Under the pieces are notes generated by a model. The model was not told where the DNA came from and searched no databases. It saw only the letters and a program-made list of their open reading frames with translations. Of a DNA stretch of 64,000 bases, positions 33,488-44,682 are shown in pieces (the stretch's first letter is position 1; each line of letters starts with the position of its first letter). This stretch comes from Symsagittifera roscoffensis (Eukaryota > Xenacoelomorpha > Acoela > Convolutidae): NCBI RefSeq assembly GCF_963678635.1, contig NC_087068.1, positions 40,139,649 through 40,203,648 on the forward strand. Direction: 5' to 3'. The position numbers and the translations under genes were made by a program.

Positions 33488-34629
33488 AAGAAATAAATCA
33501 AAAACCCTCAAAAATCGCTAACCAACAATCACACAGTCAGTCTTCACCGACAACATCCCAAGAAAACCCGACAATACCTACAACTACCCAAAAGCCCCAA
33601 ACATCTACACGAATTTCTTTCCAAGATAACCCATATACTTTTGAAGAACGACACGCTCGCTTATCTGAACCACTAGAACCAGTTCAGCGACAGGCACCTC
33701 TAAGTGAACCAACATATAATTTGTACCCCTCACTACCCCAAGACTTAAGTTGAATCAGACATCTTAGTCAAAACCAAAATACAGGTGAATTAAACAGAAA
33801 AATTATACATCCACGACGAAACAGAAACTCTCAGACTCCCCGAGTTAATTTTAATCTACCCCAATCCCCATCACCAAGTACTCCAGAAAACCCAACTAAC
33901 ATATTGCCAGAAACCCCTATACTTCTTTCACAACGTAGCACCTCAAGTCTACCCTCCGACTACTTAGGTTCAACCCCAACATCTGAACAAATACGTGAAA
34001 ATCCCTTTAACCCCCCAAACTAAACATCACGACTACCATATTGGACAACACAATCATTCACACAAGGTGAACCAAATTTAATAAATGATCCAATAGATAT
34101 TTCTACTGATACAACAACATCATCATCACTACCAGAAACATTATCACTACCATCAACACCATCAATAAGCCAGATTTCACCGACGCCTTTTCCTTTCAAT
34201 TTCCCAAATAACCTCGACGCTAGATATCGAGAACAATCATCAACAAATATCCCTTTAAGATTAGACTGGAATACATTCACAGCACCCCCACCATTATTTG
34301 GACAACACTCAGAAAGCACCCGACTCCACAACTGGACACTTGATAGATTACAATATAGACAAGATATCCACGAAGACATTCGTGATCATAATATCCAAAT
34401 ACTCCAACAAAATAGTCTACAGTTAAAATTTGAAATCACGGTTAAACTAAACAACATTGCTCAACATCCTTACCCATTAAACCCACCAAATATAACAGCT
34501 CAATCGCTACCACCACCATATATAACAACTGAAGTAATATATAAATACGACAGATATACGAAAAAGACAATTGGCTACATAACATTTTATAACCCGTACT
34601 CAGGATTATCCTACACATGTATATTCTAA
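33475..34629 (+). pseudogene. Pro/Ser/Thr-rich ORF before the envelope gene, unknown function
   Basis: Open from 33475 (no early ATG) to TAA 34627, broken by TGA 33751 and TAA 34021. The first 280 codons are rich in Pro, Ser, Thr and Asn. The last 120 (from about LDWNTFTAPPPLFGQ, 34,265) look like a folded domain with aromatic residues and end in YSGLSYTCIF. It overlaps the envelope ATG (34617) by 13 nt. The missing start suggests expression by splicing, or by a frame change from the small membrane ORF. I recognise no family. Confidence 0.5.
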
Positions 34630-36290
34630 AAATATTGATTTTTCTCCAACTCCTTTTTCTCATAATCTCCGATCAGAACATAAATCTTTCCCCCCGCACA
34701 GGACCCCAAGACTTATTAGTAACACATTACGATTGTGAAGAAAATGAACAAAAAACACTACACAAATATGCAATAAATCAAGTATCACAATGCGAAACAG
34801 AACCACAAGCTATAGAAACTACAAATGTAATAGCGACACTCTATTCAAAAGCCCGAGCAACAACAGTTATAGGATATAAATTTACAGCAACATTTTCCGA
34901 AAAGAAAGTACATTGTTCACAAGTCTCAAATGGAAATAAAAACCGACTTGACCACGAATCATTTTATCAAAGTAATATAGAACGACTTTTGCATCTCAAT
35001 CCCGATGATTGTAAAAACGAACTACTCAGACTAAATATCACAAGAAATAAAAACACCGACAGAAAATTAGTATATTTTCAAGTCTTTGCCGATTCAGTAC
35101 ATCAAGCAGAACTTGAAAGATATCAAGGACATATAAAACTAGATGAAAAATACCCATACAACGGCGCACACGGAAGATTAACTTATGACATACACGATAA
35201 GCACTGGATACCACACATTGGTATAAATAATCCATCAAACTGCAAAGCAGACACAAAAAATAGAGGATATCAAGAAATAATGTTTTTCGATTGGAAAATA
35301 CAACTCGAAAAAATACAACTCACACGAGATTTATCTGATAACACAATGGTCTATCAAGGAATTAGACTACCTTGTAACAACGATCAAGGTTATTGTGACC
35401 CTACAACAAGAATACAAGCAACAATTGTTTGGTTTCCCGAAGATACATGTACAACATTTCAAGTAGCAAAAATACACGCTCGAATGATAAAATTTCACAA
35501 AAAATGTTTTATACAATCAATTCCATATGAACAAGTAAATCCATCACGAAAACAAAGCACTGATTTTCGAAACATCCATAACATAGAAAATAAATTAACA
35601 CGTTTTCAAATATATCAAGAAACAGAACTTGCATGCAAATACAGAAACCCACTTCACAAAACACAATATTCTGAAATATTAGTTGAATACGAAAAAGGTT
35701 TCGACATGACCACTGGAAAAATAAAAATTGACCCTTATGCCACAGGACATCCTTTAAACGAAGGAACATCATATATACCAGTTAACTTTCAAAAAAGTAA
35801 TGGTCAACCTGGTGGACATCTAAAGCCACATGACACTAGAAGCACACGTTTACAAGAACTATCACTAATGAATAATACTTATTTTGGTAATATCCACTAT
35901 GATATTCATTTAGATCTGAAATTAGACTACACAATTAGTCAAATTTTTCAGGAAATGTCACTCTCTGAATTAGAAACACTTCACCAACTATGCGAATTAG
36001 AACGGACACAAATCCTACAATCACTTGCACTAGCAGTATTAAAAATACCCTACGCAGGATATTTATTATCAGGAAACAGATCAAATTTTCTAGACTACGA
36101 AGGAAATATTTTATGGTTTTATACTTGTACCAGAAAAGTATCACCACTATATGTTTTTGAAGACAAAAGATGCTATAAAAAATTCCTATCTTTTATAAAA
36201 ATAAAGTACATTTTGTTGACACACTTTCAAGACGATTATATTTTTGGGATACCGCAGTCCCATGTGGATCAGAAAATAGCCACAATGTAG
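34617..36290 (+). pseudogene. env: envelope-like glycoprotein, N-terminal piece
   Basis: 557 codons with a clear N-terminal signal peptide (MYILKILIFLQLLFLIIS). A Cys-rich ectodomain follows, including an LPC...GYCD pattern near residues 252-262 and paired cysteines on either side. A helical segment with LCELERTQIL lies near residue 457. The natural reading changes frame around 36,190-36,205 into the next piece, so the last ~30 codons here are out of frame. By pattern (YDC-type start, the LPC/GYC block, the LCxLER helix, the later GIYS motif and C-terminal anchor) I infer kinship with glycoproteins of chuvirus-like negative-strand viruses, a group already known to have been captured as envelope genes by insect LTR elements. 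An insect errantivirus F-like envelope is the alternative. Confidence 0.6.
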
Positions 36291-36295
36291 TACAA

Positions 36296-37234
36296 TTGAA
36301 ACCTGATGAAGATAAATATCATCTTCTTACCCCATACCCCACATTAATGCAATCACTCAAAAAATTTTCACCCGAAAGCATTAGAGCCATTGCTCGAAAC
36401 CCAAATATCGATTTACAATCAATTGGAATATATTCAAAATCCGATATCCAACATCACATTAGAACACAACAATTCCAGGAGTTATTAACACAAATGGACA
36501 CTATACAAAGACAATCAATTGACCAAAACTTACGCAAACTTGCCGAAACCGCAGGATTTGCAGATATCTACTCACAAGATTATAGCGGATATTTTAAAGA
36601 CATTAAAGACTATATATATCTAAACGGTGAAAAATACAGACCACAAGATATTTCACCTATAAATATTTTTAGCTTTGTTACACTAAAAAATGAAATTCTC
36701 GATTTTCTAGGATGGCCCTATTACATCTTAGAAAAATTAACTATCTTATACGCAATGTTTAACTTTATAGGATTTCTTTTTTCACTTTTAAAAGGAATCT
36801 ATAACACATGTGCTATACACACACAAGTAAATAGACAAGCAAGTGTAGCACGCATACTATTTGCAGGATTTTTTGGAAATTTTTCATCATCAATAAACAA
36901 AATTCTTCTAGACGCACAAATAAAAGAATATAACACAAAAATAGCGACAAGACAGAACACAATCGACGAAGAACATAATTATATAGAAGTAACGCCTACA
37001 GCACCACAGTTGCCACCCCTACCACATAACCATCCATTATCTTTAGTCCCACGAAATTTCCGAAACTTAGCAATAACACATAATCCAAATTTTAGACAAA
37101 CCACATCGCAAAGTCCCATACAGCATATAATGACACATCATTCACAAGATGAAAATACATATGAAAAAATTATTGAACAACCCCATACCACCGCTTTTCA
37201 GTCTCAAAATAATAATTTTTTTAGCCCACGATGA
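36296..37234 (+). pseudogene. env: envelope-like glycoprotein, C-terminal piece with membrane anchor
   Basis: This frame is already open upstream of the first ATG-like codon, to about 36,200, and carries on the glycoprotein after the frame change. It has GIYS at residues 44-47, a long helical region to about residue 100, a hydrophobic anchor at about residues 146-166 (LTILYAMFNFIGFLFSLL), a second short hydrophobic stretch near 186-197, and a cytoplasmic tail rich in Pro, His and Asn up to TGA 37232. The anchor and tail are what a type I membrane fusion protein would show. It overlaps the next ORF by 86 nt in a different frame. Confidence 0.6.
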
Positions 37235-39050
37235 GCCGACAACTTGGATCCCTACACCGATCAAATTCCCACCCAACCAACCTCAACACTCCAATTACAA
37301 TATTCCCACTTTTTGCTTTCCCGCCACGCCACCCGATTTCCCAACTAGTAATATCACATCAAGCATGAATTCAGACACTAATTCAGATACTTCAGTTTTT
37401 TACTCTATTTCACAACTCAATAAACCAAATATAGAAACCCCTGATGAATTTGCAGACTCCGAACCATCTCCATCCAATAATTTTCAAACCAACTCCTCAG
37501 TTTTTTCAAAACCCCCTTTTCAACCAATCCCACCACATAACCGACTCCCGCCCATTTCTACCCCCTCTTATGCTTCACAAGTAACCCCAACCTACTCTTC
37601 ATTTCCTTCAGAACGATCATCCAATTCTCCAGATATTCCCCAAATCTCCCAAGAACTAGATAATTTTATCACCCTACAACAACAGCTGATACACCCTAAC
37701 ACCCTCACTCTAAATCAAATTTCATCCACAATAGAATCCTCAAATCCACCTAATCCTACACCCTCTTCAGCTTATACTGCCTCATTGGCACAATCATCCA
37801 CATCCACCGAACCATCCAATAGCACTAATAGAGCTTATCGCAGTTTTAAAAGAAAATTCCCAAACCATCCATTCCCGACCAAACCAGGAACAGCCCGTGT
37901 ATATATTAATCATCCACACCACACTCACACGAAAGATTTCCTAGCAATCACCCTACCTTCATTTCCACAATATACTTTAAACACACCTCCCGACACTAAC
38001 GACACACGTAGTTTTGTAGATGAACATGTTTTAATGCCTACACTTCATTGGACAACCTATTATCATTTTACTAATCCCCTTTGCCTACCGTTATCTAATA
38101 CTCATAACGATATAGAAAGGAAAAACGATATGCTATATCGACTCACCACACCACTAACACATCGACAATTTACTTATATAGGATATAAAAAATTACTAAA
38201 AACATTCACTGCACCCCGAGCTAACGAATTTACACTAGAATATTACGACCATAAAATCATCCGAACTAACCAAGATCAATTTTTAGATGACGACCGCTTC
38301 GCTAACCCACAACTAACAGAAAAATTTTTCATCAAAACACCATATGTATTTACACTCAATATATTTGATCGAAAATATGATCACATCATTTCTGAAGCAC
38401 TAACTGACATGCAAGCTTACGAAATTTTTAAAGAAAAGTTTCAATTATTTTCACTAACCTTCCACTTCCTTGCACCACATGAACGCGATTTGCACTGCTC
38501 ACACGACATTATGTTACGCACTAAACAAACCCACACCTATACATATTATCGCTTCATCCAAAATCATTTTGATCTACACACTCCATCATGACAACCACAA
38601 CATCGTTTTCAGTTTCTTAACTCAAAGTACACTTCGCCATTTTTTCTAAATTTCACATATTGCATCAAAGATACTAGCTTCCACGGCATCCTCCGCAATT
38701 ATGACCCAATAACACAAATGTATGCATTTTGTCCCATCACGAAGACCTTTAACGCTGAAGCATCCAGACCCTTCCTTATCCCACATGAATTTATCCAACC
38801 TATAGAAATCCCTATATTAGAATTCATCCATAATACTAAATACAATCACAAAATATATAATCTCATTCAAAACACACCTTATGAGTTTGCAGTTGGCACC
38901 GAAGAACTAAAAACTATTGAAGCACTTCAATTGCTTTGGCCACTGCTTCAAACTGAAAACATCATTCGCTTACTAGCAAAATTACTAACAAATTCCGACA
39001 TGATACACGACATCTTCCCCCACGGTTTTTTCCCGACGACTAACAGGTAA
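37149..39050 (+). CDS. large ORF downstream of envelope, unknown family
   Basis: 633 codons with one in-frame TGA (38589, codon 481), ATG 37149 to TAA 39048. Residues 1-240 are low-complexity Pro/Ser/Thr/Asn. From about 250 (ARVYINHPHHTHTKDF) to the end the sequence is aromatic- and His-rich, without transmembrane helices, and looks like a folded globular domain (LPSFPQYTL, TYYHFTNPLCLP, IMLRTKQTHTYTYY). I do not recognise it. A position after envelope is where retroviruses keep accessory or regulatory genes. The TAA is probably not the true end, because a strong splice donor sits across it (see the intron at 39047). The start codon is uncertain because it lies inside the envelope tail. Confidence 0.6.
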
Positions 39051-39124
39051 GTATAAATTATACATATTCTCTACTAATAAAAATAAAATTAATACTAACC
39101 ATTCTTTATTCATGTCTCATTTAG
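39047..39124 (+). other. predicted 78-bp spliceosomal intron in the last ORF
   Basis: Donor AACAG|GTAAGTAT at 39047, a perfect branch-point consensus TACTAAC at 39093-39099, and acceptor CTCATTTAG at 39124, 25 nt after the branch point. Removing it keeps the reading frame. Confidence 0.75.
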
Positions 39125-39176
39125 ATTTTTAGTCTTCATCCCACGATCATCTGCAAAAAACAGAAAAGAAAAATAA
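39125..39176 (+). CDS. predicted last exon of the unknown ORF
   Basis: With the intron removed the frame continues for 16 more codons and ends at TAA 39174. The added tail is basic (it finishes SSAKNRKEK), of the kind that can act as a nuclear localisation signal. The in-frame join plus the full set of splice signals supports the exon. Confidence 0.65.
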
Positions 39177-40653
39177 AAAATAAAAAACTTGTTAAAATTC
39201 TTTTAAACTCTATTAATATTTTGCACTAGATAAATATAATAAAATTCATACCAATGTAGTAAATTAATTTATAAATTGTTTCCCCAAAAGCAGTAAATTT
39301 AATAATGATGAAAATTTGTAACTTAAATTTTTCCCCAAAAACTAGCAGTAAAATTAAAATTCTATGTAGTAAATTGATAAAATGAAAATGCAGTACTAAA
39401 CTTTTGATATTTTCATTCACTCGCACACGAATTCTATCCAAACTCGCACAGCTCGCCCACAAAGAATTGTTTAAATAATGAATTTCAGTTTCAAGTTTTC
39501 ACACTCAACAACTCTAACACACGATAACAAGTTTCAAACTTTCCTTTAACCCGGTTGGAAAGGAATTATATACTAAACCAAACTAACCAACGCAGCTTAC
39601 TAAACACCACAAATCATAAAATAACAGCATGACTAAGAAAAGAAAACCAACGGTACCCAAACCGGATTAACCCAGTCTACAACTGGATAATTTATTCTTT
39701 TGAAGACTATTAAAAAGTCTAAGAAAGAATCATAAAACACAAAAAAAGTCGAAAAGACAAACCCATAACAAAATCAATTTGATTTTTGAAAAAAGGACAC
39801 AACCAACAGAACATAAGAAAGACCACCATAAACCCAACATAAAACGTTATCACATAACAGGACCTCTCACAGAAACCGCACGAAATCATACTCCCACTCC
39901 TGGCCTAACCCACCAGAGAGGACGTCCTGAGCATGCTCTATAGCCGGCCTAACCCACCGCGCTACATCAACGCTTTGTGACCAAACTTCTATTTTTAATA
40001 AGAGGTACTCAAGGGTGAGTAACTCTTCAAAATAACCGAACTAAAATAAAATGCTTTTGTGAAAACAACTAACTAAAATCATAATTAAAAAACTGAACTA
40101 ATAAAAATTTTATAAAATTTAAATTATACTTTGCAGTATATAGATCAGTATACAACAACAAAGACGAACATCCAAAGACAAATTGACCCCACTACACTCG
40201 AAAAAGAATGGTCAACCACAACCAATATGCCGTCCACAATCACAACTCAAAGGATTTAGAGTACGCCTTGACTTCGCAGAAAAGGACTTCATTGAACTAG
40301 ACCAATGACCACCTCGATGTTCAAGTATACGTACAGATCCGAGTTACAAGGCATCCCCTCCACGCACAATCTCCACGCCATTGCCAGACGAGGTCGAACA
40401 CAAACAAGTTCTCTACATAATACAGAAAAACCCGTCATAGCAAACCATTCTGAAATCAGATTGATTTCGTTGGGAAACACAGTCGTTGTCACAAGAAGAC
40501 ACAACGATTGATGTCCCTAACTCCCGCGTCCTGGAACTTCTCTAACAAGAGGAACCGGACAAGAATATGATGTTCGCCAAATACCAACGTCCATCATCCA
40601 TCCTTTGAATTGCAGAAAGATAATTCTAAAAAACTCTGTAAAACCCGGATGGG
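39177..40653 (+). other. 3' non-coding region of the giant element
   Basis: 1.5 kb with no convincing gene. A 68-codon frame at 40305-40511 is Thr/Arg-rich and unrecognised. A phrase like TTTTTCCCCAAAA...AGCAGTAAAA recurs near 39,280 and 39,330-39,350. A short purine run, GGATGGG (40647-40653), abuts the 3' LTR and is the likely polypurine tract. Confidence 0.5.
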
Positions 40654-41082
40654 TGGAACCTGATCTAAACTATATTTTATGATTGGATAAATTAGATATT
40701 TTACCACTGTAAAGTATTTAATATTAACCAATCATGATCCATTTAACTAACAACCGACTTATTTGTAAGTGCTGAAATTACTTGTAATTTCAGCACCAGA
40801 GAGATTTGAATTTAACTTAGAAATTAGTTGCCTCTCCAAGAGAACTTCAGCAGCCGCAACAAACCAGTATACCCTAGATCTATTGAGCCTAGCAGAGACT
40901 AGTTAAAAACCCTGAGACTAGTTAAAAACCCTGAGACTAGTAAGTATAAGAGTAAGATTAGGATCGGTATTAGACTAAGAAGTTGCACGAATCCATCCGG
41001 CCGAAAATAAGATAGCGTGACGAGCAGACGGTGTACCCTATCCGAAATTACTCTATGAGTTAACCACATCGGTCCTAACTCA
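40654..41082 (+). repeat. 3' LTR of the giant element
   Basis: 429 bp, identical in layout to the 5' LTR but with a 19-bp tandem duplication of AGTTAAAAACCCTGAGACT near 40,900-40,940, which explains the whole length difference. The palindrome is present at 40769-40796 with one changed centre base. Confidence 0.95.
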
Positions 41083-41086
41083 CTTG

Positions 41087-44000
41087 GATTTGCATATAAA
41101 ATCATTTTGATTCTATGAAAGTGCGCGATAAGCAATTTAACCTTGGATGTTCATTACGAGGCCAAACTGTGCATTTTCAGAACTCCTATGGCCACATATA
41201 ATCCCATTCCTAGATCGCATTATCACTCATTAAGTGGAAACAACCGTAAATTGTTCGTTGAATTGCAATGATTGCAGAACTGGATTTCTAAAACCTGAGA
41301 CGTTTTAGAGTGATCTTTTTGATAATATTTGGTTATTAAAGCACAATCAATCACCTAGGAGCTTACGTTAATAAAACCTTCCGGAAGAGGAGTTGCAAAA
41401 AAAGATCCAAGAATCCGTCCATGATTCGAATACTTATAATGACCATCTATAAGAATGTCTGTTGGTTAGATTTTCCGAACAAAAATCAAAAATATTGTGT
41501 TCAAAATTTTGGTGGCTTTTTCGGGCTAAATTGACTTTCCGAGATCTGCCATCATAGTAGAGAAATCCATTAGCGGAGAGTTTATTGGAAAAAAAATCTG
41601 ATAAAAATACCGCATCAGAGCTCTTTTTGGAGCATTTTAAAATTGTGTTTTTGGCGGGGTCCCCTCGAATTAGTTAATATTGTCTCCAATGCCGACTGGA
41701 AATCGATGTCTTAAAACGCCAAAAAAGGGGTATGTTTTGAGTGGTGAGGGGCTCTAATTCTTCAGGAGCGGCGCCAGCCTCCTTGCTCTAATCCACTTCC
41801 GCGTCTGGTACAATTTCAATCTATATCAAATCATGGAAGTTGCACACTTTTAGCACTTTAAGCTTCGAGAGAAAACAGAAAAAAGTTCACAAAAAACTCC
41901 AAACTATGACAAACAAGCATATCTTGTTTCGGTGATTAAGTGTTAAAAATTCCGACTGCGCTTTTGTGCAACAAAGACAAAAAGGCACAAGCCAAAGCTT
42001 AACATTTCAAAAACTTTTTATAAATATTTTTAACATTTTTATTATATATCAACACATGATCAGAAACTAAAATTAAAAAGCAAAAAATTCAAGTTTTGAT
42101 ATTATACTAGAAACATGAAAAACAATTCAGAAGACTTTACTTGCTTTGCGTTTACAGTCCACCAATTTTTGTGAACAACAAATTTTTTGAAAGCTTGAAG
42201 GTGATACGAAAAAAAAAGATTTGCTAGAAAACAAAGGTGTCTCAAAATAGGAAAAACACGACACTCTAGAACATCGAATTATCTGTTTTTCTGTACACTG
42301 GGTTTGTAAACTGAAATCCTTGCAAAATAAAGTCTATTTTTTTTTCTTCAGATAGACATTTAATAAATATATTAAAGATGACCCTAAGTCAAGAAAAAGA
42401 AACTCAACAGTCTAATACATTATAAACTAAGAAAAAATTTTAATAGTTTTTTCTCAGTCTTCAGAGAGTTTTTTTTCAAAAACAGTTCGACTTTGACTCA
42501 ATATTCTTTAATTAGATATCAATGAATCTTATGCATTGAATTTTTGTGTTGGACAATAATATAGTTTCCTAATAAAATATAGTTACATGATTGATTATGC
42601 AAATTGCTTACTTCAAATTTGCATTAGTAATCAAAGCTTTTCAGAACTGACAGGATTGACCTATAGATCTAGATTGGTCTATAATTAAATTTAAAAAAGA
42701 ATATGCTATTAATAAAAACGTGTAATCTACTCTCTCAAACTTTTTTCTTTTTTTTTGTTTCGGTTTTTTTCCGAACTTCTTATAGAATTGAGAAATCTAA
42801 AATAAAATTTTTTGAAATTACAAAAAATGGTACAGTTTTCTTTAAATAAATGAAGAGCTCTATTTATGGTCCCGTTTATGGTTTAATCAATTGTTTCGCA
42901 AATTTTTTTAGATCGTAATTTTGGCGGGTTTCTTAATGGCTGGCTTGGAGTGTAATTTATAAATTCGCAAACTTTTCAATGACTGGGAAAACCAAAAAAA
43001 TTAAATACAAGAACTAGTACAATTTTTTGAATTTTCAAATAACTTGCTTAGTTCTCTGGCTTGAACAAGCCATTACAATACTCTGTTCAAATTCGAATCA
43101 ATAATTTCTCCAGCTTTTTGTAATCGACTGTTTGAAAATTTCCTTAATGGCTGGTTAATATAGCAATCGATAATAACTTTAACATGGATTGTTTCATTAA
43201 CCTGTTTTGTTACTCAATATTCTTTCTTGAGTCGTCAGTTTAGTGTAAAACTCATTTCGTTTTATTTAGTCAGTTAGATTGTTGACAATTTTTTTTATCT
43301 GGTTAAAATGATTTCTCAAAAGCGTTTTCTCTTCTCCTGTAACTTTGTTGTTCATAAACTGCAAATAGACCACGTCGATATTCTGAAGAAAAAGTGAAAC
43401 TAATTTGGGGTTAATAGGCTTACATAGTTTCGTACTTCTACCAATCTTATTTGCAATGTTAAATAAATATTTAAAAATTTCACCTTTAACTCCAAATTTC
43501 TTGCAATTTTCTGCAGCCGCTTTCTTTCATTTTTAGTAATTACTGAAGACAAAAAATTAGACTTTATTATGCAAGGATTTCAATTTACAAACCCAATGTA
43601 CAGAAAAACAGATAATTCGATGTTAAAGAGTGTCGTGTTTTTCCTATTTTGAGACAGCTTTGTTTTCTAGCAAATCTTTTTTTTCGTATAACCTCCAAGC
43701 TTTCAAAAATATTGTTGTTCACAAAAATTGGTGTACTGTAAACGAACAATATAATTTCAAACCTTCCTGTATTTTCAAAATACTTGATTAGCTTGATTTA
43801 TTTAAGCTATTAAAACCAAAAAAAAACTAGTTTTTTTTATTCATCATTGAAGAATACCAAGTTTAACTAAAACAGAGCTTGGTAAAGATAATTACTGAGC
43901 TTCCTTGATAACAGGATGTTTAGTTTTTAAAAGACTTTCACTTTTTTTGTTCTGACTTTCGAAGAAACTGACGGATTATTTCTCAATGGATTTTTTCTCG

Positions 44001-44411
44001 AGACAATTTTGACTTTGTAACCAGCCTTTTTCGACGAATTTTTTTTTCTACAAAACATTTTGATTCCTTGAGCTCAAAACGTAAAAACAAATAAATTTTA
44101 CTTGTGATCTTTTTTTTGTATTATATGGGGTTCAAAAATACCATTTCGGCCAATTTTGAAGAACTGAAGCGCGATACATTTTGCGCTATTATTCCGTAAG
44201 CTTATGTTTAAACAGACTTAGAAAGCGTTCCAAATCAGAAGCAGGCTATTTATCATAATTGACTCACTACTAGGAGCAAAATTCACCACTTTGTGCTTGA
44301 TATCAGGTCTTGGTGGATGATTTTAAAAAACCAATTTTACTTCAATAGCCTTTTCTAGACACGAATTTGTTTTAACTTCAGCTCAAATTACGCATAGTTC
44401 AACATGCTATC
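41087..44411. other. non-coding region with an inverted repeat
   Basis: No open frame of note over 3.3 kb. It is AT-rich, and only the inverted repeat at 42150/43744 and the dispersed repeat at about 42,590-42,740 (shared with 21,690-21,870) are recognisable. Confidence 0.4.
42150..43744. repeat. inverted repeat pair, possible fold-back element
   Basis: Arms 42150-42335 and 43559-43744 are reverse complements over about 186 bp with few mismatches (for example GTTTACAGTCCACCAATTTT against its complement at the right edge). They enclose about 1.2 kb of unrelated AT-rich DNA. No transposase or target duplication was seen. Confidence 0.7.
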
Positions 44412-44611
44412 NNNNNNNNNNNNNNNNNNNNNNNNNNNNNNNNNNNNNNNNNNNNNNNNNNNNNNNNNNNNNNNNNNNNNNNNNNNNNNNNNNNNNNNNN
44501 NNNNNNNNNNNNNNNNNNNNNNNNNNNNNNNNNNNNNNNNNNNNNNNNNNNNNNNNNNNNNNNNNNNNNNNNNNNNNNNNNNNNNNNNNNNNNNNNNNNN
44601 NNNNNNNNNNN
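44412..44611. other. assembly gap (200 N)
   Basis: A run of N of round length marks a scaffold join of unknown true size. It truncates the 3' side of the gypsy element that follows on the minus strand. Confidence 0.99.
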
Positions 44612-44682
44612 GAATTGTGATAGCGAAAGTTAGACTTAAGGCATACATGATTTTTTCTAAACACTCTCCCTTTGTCGGTGAC

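Larger units (their letters stand above)
22114..41082 (+). mobile_element. giant (18,969 bp) Ty3/gypsy LTR retroelement with envelope-like gene
   Basis: Flanked by a 4-bp target duplication CTTG (22110-22113 and 41083-41086), with LTRs starting TGGAAC and ending AACTCA. Gene order on the plus strand is: small basic ORF, Gag, protease, reverse transcriptase, RNase H, integrase, two-helix membrane ORF, Pro-rich ORF, envelope-like glycoprotein, large unknown ORF with a 3' intron, 1.5 kb of non-coding DNA, 3' LTR. The two LTRs differ at about eight positions by eye plus one 19-bp tandem duplication, so the insertion is fairly recent. The coding part has at least six in-frame TAA and eight TGA codons and several frame changes, so this copy is not active. 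Typical gypsy elements are 5-8 kb, so this one is two to three times larger. Confidence 0.95.

Noticed and set aside
34020-34379. 119-codon minus-strand ORF, Ser/Val/Asp-rich
   Set aside because: It is a shadow of the Pro/Ser/Thr-rich plus-strand ORF. The plus frame has the expected position and overlaps.
24221-38591. Nuclear genetic code with TGA as tryptophan
   Set aside because: Trp is written TGG throughout the element (more than fifteen times, including conserved positions) and in the host-like gene at 51 kb, and TAA stops also interrupt the frames. Decay or G-to-A change is simpler.
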